Assembly (NCBI GenBank): GCA_913041025.1
Contig: CAJWGQ010000068.1
Coordinates: forward strand, 1-13,770
Direction of reading: 5' to 3'
DNA: 13,770 nt
Origin: an uncultured Gammaproteobacteria bacterium
GTDB taxonomy: Bacteria; Pseudomonadota; Gammaproteobacteria; Pseudomonadales; Azotimanducaceae_A
Shown: positions 7,027 to 12,592 of the stretch, piece by piece
How positions within the stretch are numbered: position 1 is the first letter of the stretch
Layout: each line of letters begins with the position of its first letter
The notes under the pieces: generated by a model
Databases searched by the model: none
The model's input: only the letters and a program-made list of their open reading frames with translations
What the model was told of the DNA's origin: nothing
Position numbers and translations under genes: made by a program

Positions 7027-7872
7027 ATGCGAATTGAGGTTAACAGCTGCCGTTTGTTTGTGGAAGTTGTAGGTTCTGGGTTGGTAGCGGCAGGGACCTC
7101 CATGTGCGAGCGACCGGTGGTTATCCTGCTTCATGGTGGTCCTGGCATGGACCATACGACGATGAAGCCTGATTTTGATCCTCTGTCTGAGGTTGCCCAG
7201 TTAATCTATTACGATCATCGGGGGCAGGGCAGGAGTGATAATGATAACCCCGAAAATTGGAACCTAGATCAGTGGGCGGACGATCTGAGAGGGCTTATTG
7301 ATGCCTTGGGTGTGGAAAAACCTATTGTACTGGGACTTTCTTTTGGTGGTTTCGTTGCTCAGAACTATGCGATAAGACACCCGGATCGATTACACAAACT
7401 CATTCTAGCAAGCACGGTTGCTAGAATGCTTCCCGAGCGCGTATTTGATGCTTTCTATCGATTTGGTGGAGAAAAGGCTAGGGACACAGCTATCGAGTTT
7501 TGGGGAGGCCCAGATGAGGAAAATACTGCAAATTACCTTCGAGAATGTGTGCCCTTGTATACGCGTTCCAAAAGGGATGAAGAGGCTGAACAAAGAGGAA
7601 TATGGACACCTGCGGTAATCGAGCATTTTTCCAAGCCAGGAGGAGAGAATTGGACATTTGATTTCAGGGAAGGCCTGAAGTCCATTACTTGCCCGACTCT
7701 TATTACTGCCGGAGACATCGATCCGGTCACACCCTTGGAAGGGATGGAGGAAATGGCGGCTCAGATTCCAAACAAAATAAGAGAGTTTGAATTATTTGAG
7801 AATTGCGGACACGGGGTCCACCGAGATGATCCAAGAGCTTTCGACGTAATGAAAAATTTTATAGTCGATTAA
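7027..7872 (+). CDS. Alpha/beta hydrolase, proline-iminopeptidase-like
   Basis: A 281-residue alpha/beta hydrolase. HGGPG at 36-40 is the oxyanion-hole motif of the prolyl iminopeptidase-like branch, followed by DHRGQGRSD. The nucleophile elbow is GLSFGG with S105; the acid is probably D232 in AGDIDPVTP, and the base H262 in NCGHGVHRDDP. The full triad is present. HGGPG is also found in hydrolases acting on small esters, amides and ring-cleavage products, and in this setting a pathway hydrolase is at least as likely as a peptidase. The ATG at 7027 is preferred to an in-frame TTG at 7021 because the AGGA at 7014-7017 is nine bases from the ATG but only three from the TTG. It follows the Rieske gene by 92 bases on the same strand and probably closes the operon, though the gap could hold its own promoter. 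Substrate unknown. Confidence 0.9.
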   Translation: MRIEVNSCRLFVEVVGSGLVAAGTSMCERPVVILLHGGPGMDHTTMKPDFDPLSEVAQLIYYDHRGQGRSDNDNPENWNLDQWADDLRGLIDALGVEKPIVLGLSFGGFVAQNYAIRHPDRLHKLILASTVARMLPERVFDAFYRFGGEKARDTAIEFWGGPDEENTANYLRECVPLYTRSKRDEEAEQRGIWTPAVIEHFSKPGGENWTFDFREGLKSITCPTLITAGDIDPVTPLEGMEEMAAQIPNKIREFELFENCGHGVHRDDPRAFDVMKNFIVD

Positions 7873-7934
7873 CCCAACTAGTTGTGTAGTAAGGTCTTGA
7901 GGTTTAGAGCGCAGATTGTTGTCTTAGAACGCGA

Positions 7935-7955
7935 GGCCAAAGAATTTCTTTAGCC
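7935..7955. terminator. Inverted repeat between convergent hydrolase and secreted-protein genes
   Basis: GGCCAAAG-AATTT-CTTTAGCC forms an eight-pair stem with one C-A mismatch and a five-base loop, in the 101-base gap between two converging genes. It can fold from either strand. A T-run lies on its minus-strand 5' side rather than after it, so intrinsic termination is plausible but not textbook. Confidence 0.4.
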
Positions 7956-7973
7956 CCCGAGTTCAAAAAAGGA

Positions 7974-8717
7974 CTACTGTCCGTGAAAGCTTTCCACGTC
8001 CATACCATTATCGTAAATGACGGTATTTTGAAGTAACTCTGATCCTTGCCACGTCACCACATCCCGCAGTGAATTTAGATACTCTGCCCAGGCTGGTTGC
8101 ATATTCATGTAGTTCGTCCAGCTTTCCATTTCTTTAACCGATTCATAGCCAACAATGAACATATGGGTGGAGTAGTCGTTATTTCGACCAGTTCTGTTGC
8201 CGATTGAAATTGCGTGCAGAATGACCTGGCCTGGGAACTTGTCGCTCATAGCTTTGTCGAGCTTGTCTTGGGCTGCCACAACTTTAGCTGGGTCTGTTGT
8301 TCTAAATTTTGTCAGCAACCAAAACTGATCCTCATTGGAGACATTTCCCCAGGTTTTTATCAGGCTGCCCATGAATTCAGAAACCGGCGTCGAGTGTTGG
8401 TCTAGAACCTCCCAAAATTCTTGGATATCAGAGTTTCCGACCAGCGATGATTCCCATTTGTGAATGTCCTCAAGACTCGGCATCAGTAGCGCGAAATTGT
8501 GGGTGGCTGGGCTTATGCCATTCGCCAAAATAGTGTTTATGTGAAAGCCACCCTTAAATGTTTTGCCGGTCTCCGACTTCATGAATTTATCGGCGGCTTC
8601 AAGAACGGCTGCTTGTTTTGTTAAAGGAATTGCTCCCTCGTAAACCTTAAAAGAGGCTGCATTGAGCTGATAGGAAATTAAAAGCAAGCCAAAGAGGCTT
8701 AAGAGTTTATTGATCAT
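7974..8717 (-). CDS. Secreted protein with two tandem dimeric-alpha/beta-barrel-like repeats
   Basis: A 247-residue protein of unrecognised family. It begins with a signal peptide (MINKLLSLFGLLLISYQLNA, probable cleavage after residue 20), so it should be periplasmic or outer-membrane-exposed. The mature part appears duplicated: about 22-123 and 131-235 share the order strand, helix, strand, strand, helix. The clearest anchor is THNFALLMPSLEDIHKWES (72-90) against THMFIVGYESVKEMESWTN (184-202), each followed by a W/F-rich helix. This pattern suggests two ferredoxin-like (ABM or dimeric alpha-beta barrel) domains folding on each other in one chain, a fold found in small-molecule-binding proteins, monooxygenases and heme enzymes. 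No catalytic motif was recognised. AAGGA seven bases before the ATG supports the start. It is convergent with the hydrolase and divergent from the GST gene; a link to the neighbouring pathway is speculative. Confidence 0.75.
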   Translation of the reverse strand: MINKLLSLFGLLLISYQLNAASFKVYEGAIPLTKQAAVLEAADKFMKSETGKTFKGGFHINTILANGISPATHNFALLMPSLEDIHKWESSLVGNSDIQEFWEVLDQHSTPVSEFMGSLIKTWGNVSNEDQFWLLTKFRTTDPAKVVAAQDKLDKAMSDKFPGQVILHAISIGNRTGRNNDYSTHMFIVGYESVKEMESWTNYMNMQPAWAEYLNSLRDVVTWQGSELLQNTVIYDNGMDVESFHGQ

Positions 8718-9003
8718 GACGGGATCCTTTTTGTTGTTGCTATTGTTGTTGTATCAGAGTGTCTGCGATCTGATTTAACCTTAAGCTTTAAGGAATGTCA
8801 TCTATAACCCAATCCTGTGCGCGGTGAAGACTACCTCTAAGATTCAAGTTGGCTTTATGGAATGGATAAACTGTCATGACGATGGGAGGTGCTTTCTGCC
8901 TCATCGCCTTTAGGCTAAGATGCAGAGCCTTGATTTTTCCGGTGGTCGTCTTAAGAATGACTACTGTGAGTCGATATCTAAGCAGAGCGTTGGGAGGCTA
9001 TGA
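8718..9003. promoter_or_regulatory. Divergent intergenic region with CAA-rich leader and palindrome
   Basis: This 286-base region must hold promoters for the minus-strand secreted protein and the plus-strand GST/CmcJ-like pair. Notable elements are a CAA-repeat leader on the minus strand just before the 8717 start (8730-8752); the inverted repeat CCTTAA-GCT-TTAAGG (8779-8793); the palindrome TCTTAAGA (8949-8956); and a weak sigma-70-like pair TTGATT (8930-8935) and AAGAAT (8953-8958) on the plus strand. GGGAGG at 8992-8997 is the ribosome site for the ATG at 9004. A frame at 8876-9088 overlaps the GST start and looks like noise. Confidence 0.4.
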
Positions 9004-9735
9004 ATGGTCACACTTTTTCGGTTTGGTCCTGCATGGGAAAAATTTGGTTGCATCAGTCAGTTCGTGCTCAAAGTGGAAACCTATCTGAGAATGTCAGGAA
9101 TAGAGTTCGAAACTAAAAGTCTGGGTATGGGTTTTGCTGAAACCGCACCTAAAGGCAAGTTGCCCTACATCGAGCACGACGGTAATACAGTGGCGGACTC
9201 GGGTTTTATTATTGATTACTTAAAGGAAAACTTCGGTGATCCATTGGATTCATCTCTCACACCGAGTAAAAAAGCGACTGGCCATATAATCCGGCGAATG
9301 GTGGAAGAACATGTTTGGTGGATTATGGCTCGAGAACGTTGGTGGTCTCCAGAAAATCCCTACTGGGACACTCCAGGGATGCTCAAGGACCTGGATCAGG
9401 CGAGTTATGAAGGTGCTAGAGACGAGAGTCGACGTAAATGCCTTGAACATGGAGTGGGTGGTTTTAGCGACGACGAACTTGATTCTCGGGCCAAAGAAGA
9501 TGTAGACGCTCTTTCTATATTATTAGGTGATCAGTCGTATTTTCTGGGTGATGAAGCGACGTCGGTAGATGCTACGACCTATGCTTTTTTATGGCAGATT
9601 ATGAATGCTCCGTATACTTCGCGACTCAAAGACGCTGCGTTGAACCAAAATAATCTTGTGGCTTATGTGGATCGGATCAATGCGCGTTGGTTCTCGGATG
9701 ACCCAATGTCCTTAAACAGAGAGCAAAGTTCCTAA
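9004..9735 (+). CDS. Glutathione S-transferase-fold protein (FAX/metaxin-like branch)
   Basis: A 243-residue protein with GST architecture. The N-terminal thioredoxin-like domain (about 1-78) starts VTLFRFGPAWEKFG and carries KVETYLRMSGIEFE, then GKLPYIEHDGNTVADS with the cis-proline P54 and the D65-S66 pair that normally contacts the glutathione glutamyl group. The helical domain (about 90-235) includes DEATSVDATTYAFL, matching the conserved N-capping region of GST helix 6. The KxETYLRM phrase is typical of failed-axon-connections/metaxin-type GST proteins found in many bacteria, most of unknown activity. Possible roles are glutathione conjugation, isomerisation or ether cleavage; none can be assigned. 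GGGAGG six bases before the ATG supports the start. Its TAA shares one base with the ATG of the next gene (TAATG), indicating translational coupling with the CmcJ/NvfI-like oxidoreductase. Confidence 0.85.
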   Translation: MVTLFRFGPAWEKFGCISQFVLKVETYLRMSGIEFETKSLGMGFAETAPKGKLPYIEHDGNTVADSGFIIDYLKENFGDPLDSSLTPSKKATGHIIRRMVEEHVWWIMARERWWSPENPYWDTPGMLKDLDQASYEGARDESRRKCLEHGVGGFSDDELDSRAKEDVDALSILLGDQSYFLGDEATSVDATTYAFLWQIMNAPYTSRLKDAALNQNNLVAYVDRINARWFSDDPMSLNREQSS

Positions 9736-10709
9736 TGACTGTTACAGAAAGTATGGCGGGGATCTCGGGTGTTTTCCATTTTCTAACAAGGGATACTGAA
9801 TCGTCTTTGTATAGAAATGATTTGGTCCGAATGACTCGGGATGATCGAGGTAATTTTGTGGAAAGTGAGGGCGTGTCAACGGAGCCCTACGAGCTCTCGG
9901 TAAAGAACGCCAGGCAGCTCCCTCGATCGGAATCCATGACGCTGGATAAGAATGGCTTTGAACTTATCGAATCTCCTGTAAAGAGCTATGACTTTTTGGA
10001 TCACGAGGACGTAATCGGAGGCTACTATCAGGACTGCGAGAAAATAGTAGGGGAATCGACCGGTGCTGAGGTTTGGGCGTTTGATCATAATATTCGATCT
10101 GCCGGGGGTTTGAGAGAAAAGCGCCAGGTAAAAGGCGGACAGGATGTGCAAGGACCGGCTCACATTGTTCATGGTGATTACACCTTGCGATCTTCCCGAG
10201 AAAGGCTTCTCCAACTCACCCAACCCCCAAGTGTGAATGATACTCTGAGAGATCAGATTCCAGATGGGCGAGGCTTGATTCCGGAAGCGGTTGCTGAGAG
10301 AGCTTTGTCCAAAGAAGGGCGGTTTGCGATTATTAACCTTTGGCGGAACATCGAATCCACTCCAGTTTCTACTCATCCCCTAGCACTTTGCGACGGCCAG
10401 ACTGTCAAGCCCGAGGATCTTGTTGTGTTTGAGATCCACATGCCTGATCGAGTGGGAGAAAATTATTGGGCTAAACACGCCAAGGGACATACGTTTTATA
10501 GTTACCCGGCCATGACCCGGAATGAGGCGTTGTTAATAAAACAATGGGATTCTGCCGGTCAGTTAGCTGTCAGTAATGGCGAGCAATCGGATTATCAAGG
10601 AGACGGGCCGTGTACGTTTAGCTTTCATAGCGCGTTTGATGATCCCGAAACACCGGAAGACGCGCCAGATCGGTGGAGCATTGAAGTGCGCTGCATGGTT
10701 GTTTATTAG
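9735..10709 (+). CDS. CmcJ/NvfI (AsaB/GA4-desaturase)-family non-heme iron oxidoreductase
   Basis: A 324-residue protein with the diagnostic landmarks of the CmcJ/NvfI family, which includes CmcJ of cephamycin biosynthesis, fungal AsaB and NvfI, and gibberellin GA4 desaturase-like proteins. Visible are the facial-triad-like H146-x-D148 in VHGDYT, the block GRFAIINLWRNIESTPVSTHPLALCD (about 196-220, given here as landmarks only: GRFAIINLWRN and HPLALCD), HMPDRVGENYW, YSYPAMTRNEALLIKQWDS, and C-terminal FHSAFDDPETPEDAPDRWSIEVR with the distal H298 and a basic R319 suited to binding a 2-oxoglutarate carboxylate. Members act as Fe(II)/2-oxoglutarate oxygenases or endoperoxidases, but most bacterial ones are uncharacterised. 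Length is near the typical 270-330. The ATG overlaps the stop of the GST gene, so the two are probably made together. It is the last gene before a structured gap. The substrate is unknown. Confidence 0.88.
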   Translation: MTVTESMAGISGVFHFLTRDTESSLYRNDLVRMTRDDRGNFVESEGVSTEPYELSVKNARQLPRSESMTLDKNGFELIESPVKSYDFLDHEDVIGGYYQDCEKIVGESTGAEVWAFDHNIRSAGGLREKRQVKGGQDVQGPAHIVHGDYTLRSSRERLLQLTQPPSVNDTLRDQIPDGRGLIPEAVAERALSKEGRFAIINLWRNIESTPVSTHPLALCDGQTVKPEDLVVFEIHMPDRVGENYWAKHAKGHTFYSYPAMTRNEALLIKQWDSAGQLAVSNGEQSDYQGDGPCTFSFHSAFDDPETPEDAPDRWSIEVRCMVVY

Positions 10710-10741
10710 CTATTTTTAGACAAATTTTTCCAGAGTATCCT

Positions 10742-10823
10742 GCATGTCTACATCATCATATTGGAAGTCTCTCGCAAATAGTGCGGTCGCATGAAATTTG
10801 ACGTGCGGTTGATGTAGATATGC
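10742..10823. ncRNA. Candidate structured RNA or nested inverted repeat
   Basis: GCATGTCTACATCA (10742-10755) pairs with TGATGTAGATATGC (10810-10823) over 14 positions, with one G-U pair if transcribed on the plus strand. Inside, CGCAAAT (10773-10779) pairs with ATTTG-A-CG (10796-10803) with one bulged A, and GTGC-GGTC-GCAT (10781-10792) closes an apical hairpin. This nested three-stem fold begins 33 bases after the CmcJ-like stop codon. It could be a 3'-UTR element, a small RNA, or a copy of a dispersed palindromic repeat. Transcription is not shown. Confidence 0.45.
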
Positions 10824-10856
10824 TGAATGGCGGTCTGCATTTATTTGCTGAAGAAG

Positions 10857-10908
10857 TCAGGCCATCGTTGAGAGACTTATAACTCTCATTATAAAAAAGT
10901 GGCCTTGA
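10857..10908. repeat. Second nested stem-loop in the 10710-10981 gap
   Basis: AGGCCA (10859-10864) pairs with TGGCCT (10900-10905), and inside it TGAGAG (10869-10874) pairs with CTCTCA (10883-10888) around an eight-base loop. Two more outer pairs form if T10906 is bulged. An A-rich stretch lies between the inner and outer right arms, so on the minus strand a T-run is enclosed rather than trailing, which argues against a standard terminator. Confidence 0.4.
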
Positions 10909-10942
10909 GTTGTGATGGTTAGAAACGAGGAGCGAGTGTCCA

Positions 10943-10969
10943 GGCAGCTCAGCGGTTCACTGAGCCGCC
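10943..10969 (-). terminator. GC-rich hairpin after the 145-residue secreted-protein gene
   Basis: GGCAGCTCAG (10943-10952) pairs with CTGAGCCGCC (10960-10969) around a seven-base loop, a ten-position stem with one mismatch. Read on the minus strand it lies 12 bases past the stop codon at 10982, the usual place for a terminator, but no T-run follows. It may protect the 3' end or cause Rho-assisted stopping. It could also serve the convergent CmcJ-like transcript. Confidence 0.45.
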
Positions 10970-10981
10970 CAAACTGGTCGA

Positions 10982-11419
10982 TCACATTGGGTAGAAGGTC
11001 ATCTCGAACTCTCCGCTGGAGAGATTGAGCTCAGATTTGCAAAGGTTTTGAGTGCCGTCAGTCAAGTCATCGAGCGAATGAAGAGTTAGTAGAGTACCTT
11101 CTCGCGTCCACACGCCTCGTCTTTGAGCGAACTCTCTATTGCCGGTATCGTCTATGCCCATGCCTCGTCCGGTAAAGGTACCTTGTGTTTTGGAGTTGGG
11201 GTTTGTGCTCATGTTGTAAGTTATGAATACGAGTCCGTATTTTCCAGCGATAGCCTTTACAGAGATGACTCCACCTGTTTCGGTGAGTTCTAAATTGGTT
11301 ACCTCACCCTTTACTGAAAGAGATTCAGATGGGATTGTAATTGTTGGGTGATCATCTGCGGTCGAAAAATGGGTGAAAGAGATCAGTAATAGTGCTGTTG
11401 TTAAAACTACGTAACGCAT
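10982..11419 (-). CDS. Small secreted beta-rich protein of unknown function
   Basis: A 145-residue protein with a clear signal peptide (MRYVVLTTALLLISFTHFSTA, cleavage near residue 21), so it is exported. The mature portion is short and looks all-beta, with alternating hydrophobic residues and many Gly/Thr, for example GTFTGRGMGIDD, RRGVWTREGTLLTLHS and C-terminal GEFEMTFYPM, suggesting a small beta-barrel or sandwich. There is a single cysteine in the mature chain and no lipobox. I do not recognise the family. The start is well supported by AAAAGGAG six bases before the ATG. It lies 133 bases downstream of another secreted protein on the same strand, with a hairpin in between, and might share its transcript. 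No functional clue is available beyond export. Confidence 0.75.
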   Translation of the reverse strand: MRYVVLTTALLLISFTHFSTADDHPTITIPSESLSVKGEVTNLELTETGGVISVKAIAGKYGLVFITYNMSTNPNSKTQGTFTGRGMGIDDTGNREFAQRRGVWTREGTLLTLHSLDDLTDGTQNLCKSELNLSSGEFEMTFYPM

Positions 11420-11484
11420 ATAAAACTCCTTTTACGGTTGTTGGGTTTAGGTGTCAAAAACTTACTAGGATGTCTTTTTGATCT

Positions 11485-11524
11485 GGAGTGCCTTGGAAGT
11501 TTTTTTAATTTTCCAAGGTCCTCC
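11485..11524 (-). terminator. Long inverted repeat between two secreted-protein genes
   Basis: CCTTGGAA (11491-11498) pairs exactly with TTCCAAGG (11511-11518), and beyond a two-base mismatch GGAG (11485-11488) pairs with CTCC (11521-11524). The 12-base loop is T-rich on the plus strand. It sits 28 bases past the stop of the 11553 gene on the minus strand and before the next gene, so it could be a terminator, an attenuator or an mRNA-stability hairpin. No T-run follows in the minus direction. Confidence 0.5.
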
Positions 11525-11552
11525 ATTTTCCTGTTATTTGTTTTAGAACGGG

Positions 11553-12110
11553 TTAGTTGATTCTTTTCACTTTAGCTATGTTGTCCGTTAGTTCGCCATC
11601 TATCATGACTGTGTTTTCGAACGTCATAACTGCAGGATTGGAAGGGTTCGTCGTCCACTTCATACCGGTAACAAAGCTATGGTGTTCGGAGTGCAAATTA
11701 ACCCGAGATTCGTCCAATGTTAGTTGTACGACACTATCTGAGGCTTGTGACACTTTGAAGACTGGTTGAGTACCCAGGGCGCAATAGTGCTTTACCACTA
11801 ATTTACCATCGTCGTCGGCATAGGTAGTGAGCATTTCTACCCCGTCTTCAACGATAGTTTCAGTTATAGTGTTTCCCCCTGAAGTCAGTTTCCATTCGTA
11901 CGAGACATCAATTACCTCGCCCGTTAAATTTTGTGTCATCTTTCCTTCCCACTTACCCAACTTTTTCTTAATTTGTTTGAAAGCGTCGCTATTTTGAACT
12001 TCTGGCATTTCAACGCCACCTATCACTGTTTTTTCGACATCGGCCGTCAATGTTGTAAATGGGAGCGCAATAGCGAAAAGTGAAATCATGGTGATTTTTA
12101 TTTTTGACAT
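11553..12110 (-). CDS. Secreted calycin-like (DUF1579-type) protein
   Basis: A 185-residue exported protein: a signal peptide (KITMISLFAIALPFTTLTA, cleavage near residue 23) and a mature domain of about 160 residues. The sequence LGKWEGKMTQNLTGE, then VSYEWKLTSGGNTITET, EMLTTYADDDGKLVVKHY and CALGTQPVFK matches a widespread uncharacterised bacterial pattern (LxGxWxG...GGxxxxE...MxTxYxxDGxxLxxxHYCaxGxQP) that looks like a lipocalin or nitrobindin-style beta-barrel. Such barrels usually bind small hydrophobic ligands, but no ligand can be named. The ATG has only a modest GAGG site about ten bases upstream. The upstream region (12111-12240) contains a -35-like TTGACT on the minus strand (12171-12176) and a direct repeat GCTAAGTA at 12143-12150 and 12203-12210. 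The downstream neighbour on the same strand is also secreted. DUF assignment is from memory and uncertain; the barrel idea is moderately likely. Confidence 0.8.
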   Translation of the reverse strand: MSKIKITMISLFAIALPFTTLTADVEKTVIGGVEMPEVQNSDAFKQIKKKLGKWEGKMTQNLTGEVIDVSYEWKLTSGGNTITETIVEDGVEMLTTYADDDGKLVVKHYCALGTQPVFKVSQASDSVVQLTLDESRVNLHSEHHSFVTGMKWTTNPSNPAVMTFENTVMIDGELTDNIAKVKRIN

Positions 12111-12300
12111 TTTTTTCGAGCCTCAATTTGTTTTTGTGATCGGCTAAGTAGAGCAGATATTTTCTGTTTTAGTCAAAATGTTTAGGTTGTTCTTTGAGGC
12201 GAGCTAAGTATCAACAATTTTTGAAAATGGCGCTTGAATTTTGATTCATAACTCGCTCTGTACAGGTCTAATCTGGCATTTTCATGTAGTATTAGAGAGG
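12111..12300. promoter_or_regulatory. Divergent spacer upstream of the calycin-like gene
   Basis: This AT-rich 190-base stretch probably holds the promoter of the minus-strand calycin-like gene. It contains a minus-strand TTGACT (12171-12176), a direct repeat of GCTAAGTA (12143-12150 and 12203-12210, 60 bases apart) and a seven-base inverted pair GCCTCAA (12119-12125) with TTGAGGC (12194-12200). No convincing -10 box was identified. The open frame of the next gene extends back to a TTG at 12241. Confidence 0.3.
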
Positions 12301-12507
12301 GTGAAGCAGAGTGATTTAAAAGTGTCTCTTAAGAACAGATATAAAAAGATTTTGGAAAAGATAAAGCAATTACCGATCGAATATTCTGGCGACTTTGAGC
12401 CTGATCAGGATTTCGATACGCGTGTTAAGTTACCCGCTTGGCAAACAGAGCGATTGAGAAAGAGAGCGGCTGGGCAGGACTGGCGGAATTTAAAGCGTAG
12501 CAGTTGA
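12301..12507 (+). CDS. Short hypothetical basic protein
   Basis: A 68-residue protein if begun at the GTG at 12301; the frame extends to a TTG at 12241 (88 residues). The sequence is charged and soluble with a basic helical N-terminal segment (LKNRYKKILEKIKQLP), an acidic middle (GDFEPDQDFDTR) and a basic C-terminus (ERLRKRAAGQDWRNLKR). There is no signal peptide or membrane segment. Amino-acid usage looks natural, favouring a real gene, but start choice is poor: the GAGAGG purine stretch abuts the GTG with no spacing, and the TTG has no ribosome site. I do not recognise a family. It is divergent from the calycin-like gene and convergent with batD. It might be a nucleic-acid-binding accessory protein, but that is only suggested by charge. 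Confidence 0.5.
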   Translation: MKQSDLKVSLKNRYKKILEKIKQLPIEYSGDFEPDQDFDTRVKLPAWQTERLRKRAAGQDWRNLKRSS

Positions 12508-12592
12508 AGGCGTATCGTCCTCAAAAGCCCTGACAGAAGGCAAGAAAGACCGTTTGCAGAAAGGAGTTTTATTTTTGCGTAGAAGTTTATAA

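Noticed and set aside
8876..9088. A 70-residue plus-strand frame overlapping the GST start
   Set aside because: It is out of frame with the GST, lacks a ribosome site, and the GST start has a strong GGGAGG signal.
9876..10376. A 166-residue minus-strand frame inside the CmcJ-like gene
   Set aside because: The plus strand carries every CmcJ/NvfI landmark; the antisense product has no recognisable domain or ribosome site.
12560..12592. AAAGGAG followed by a TTG near 12576 on the plus strand
   Set aside because: The frame from that TTG ends after a few codons, so the ribosome-site-like motif is probably chance.
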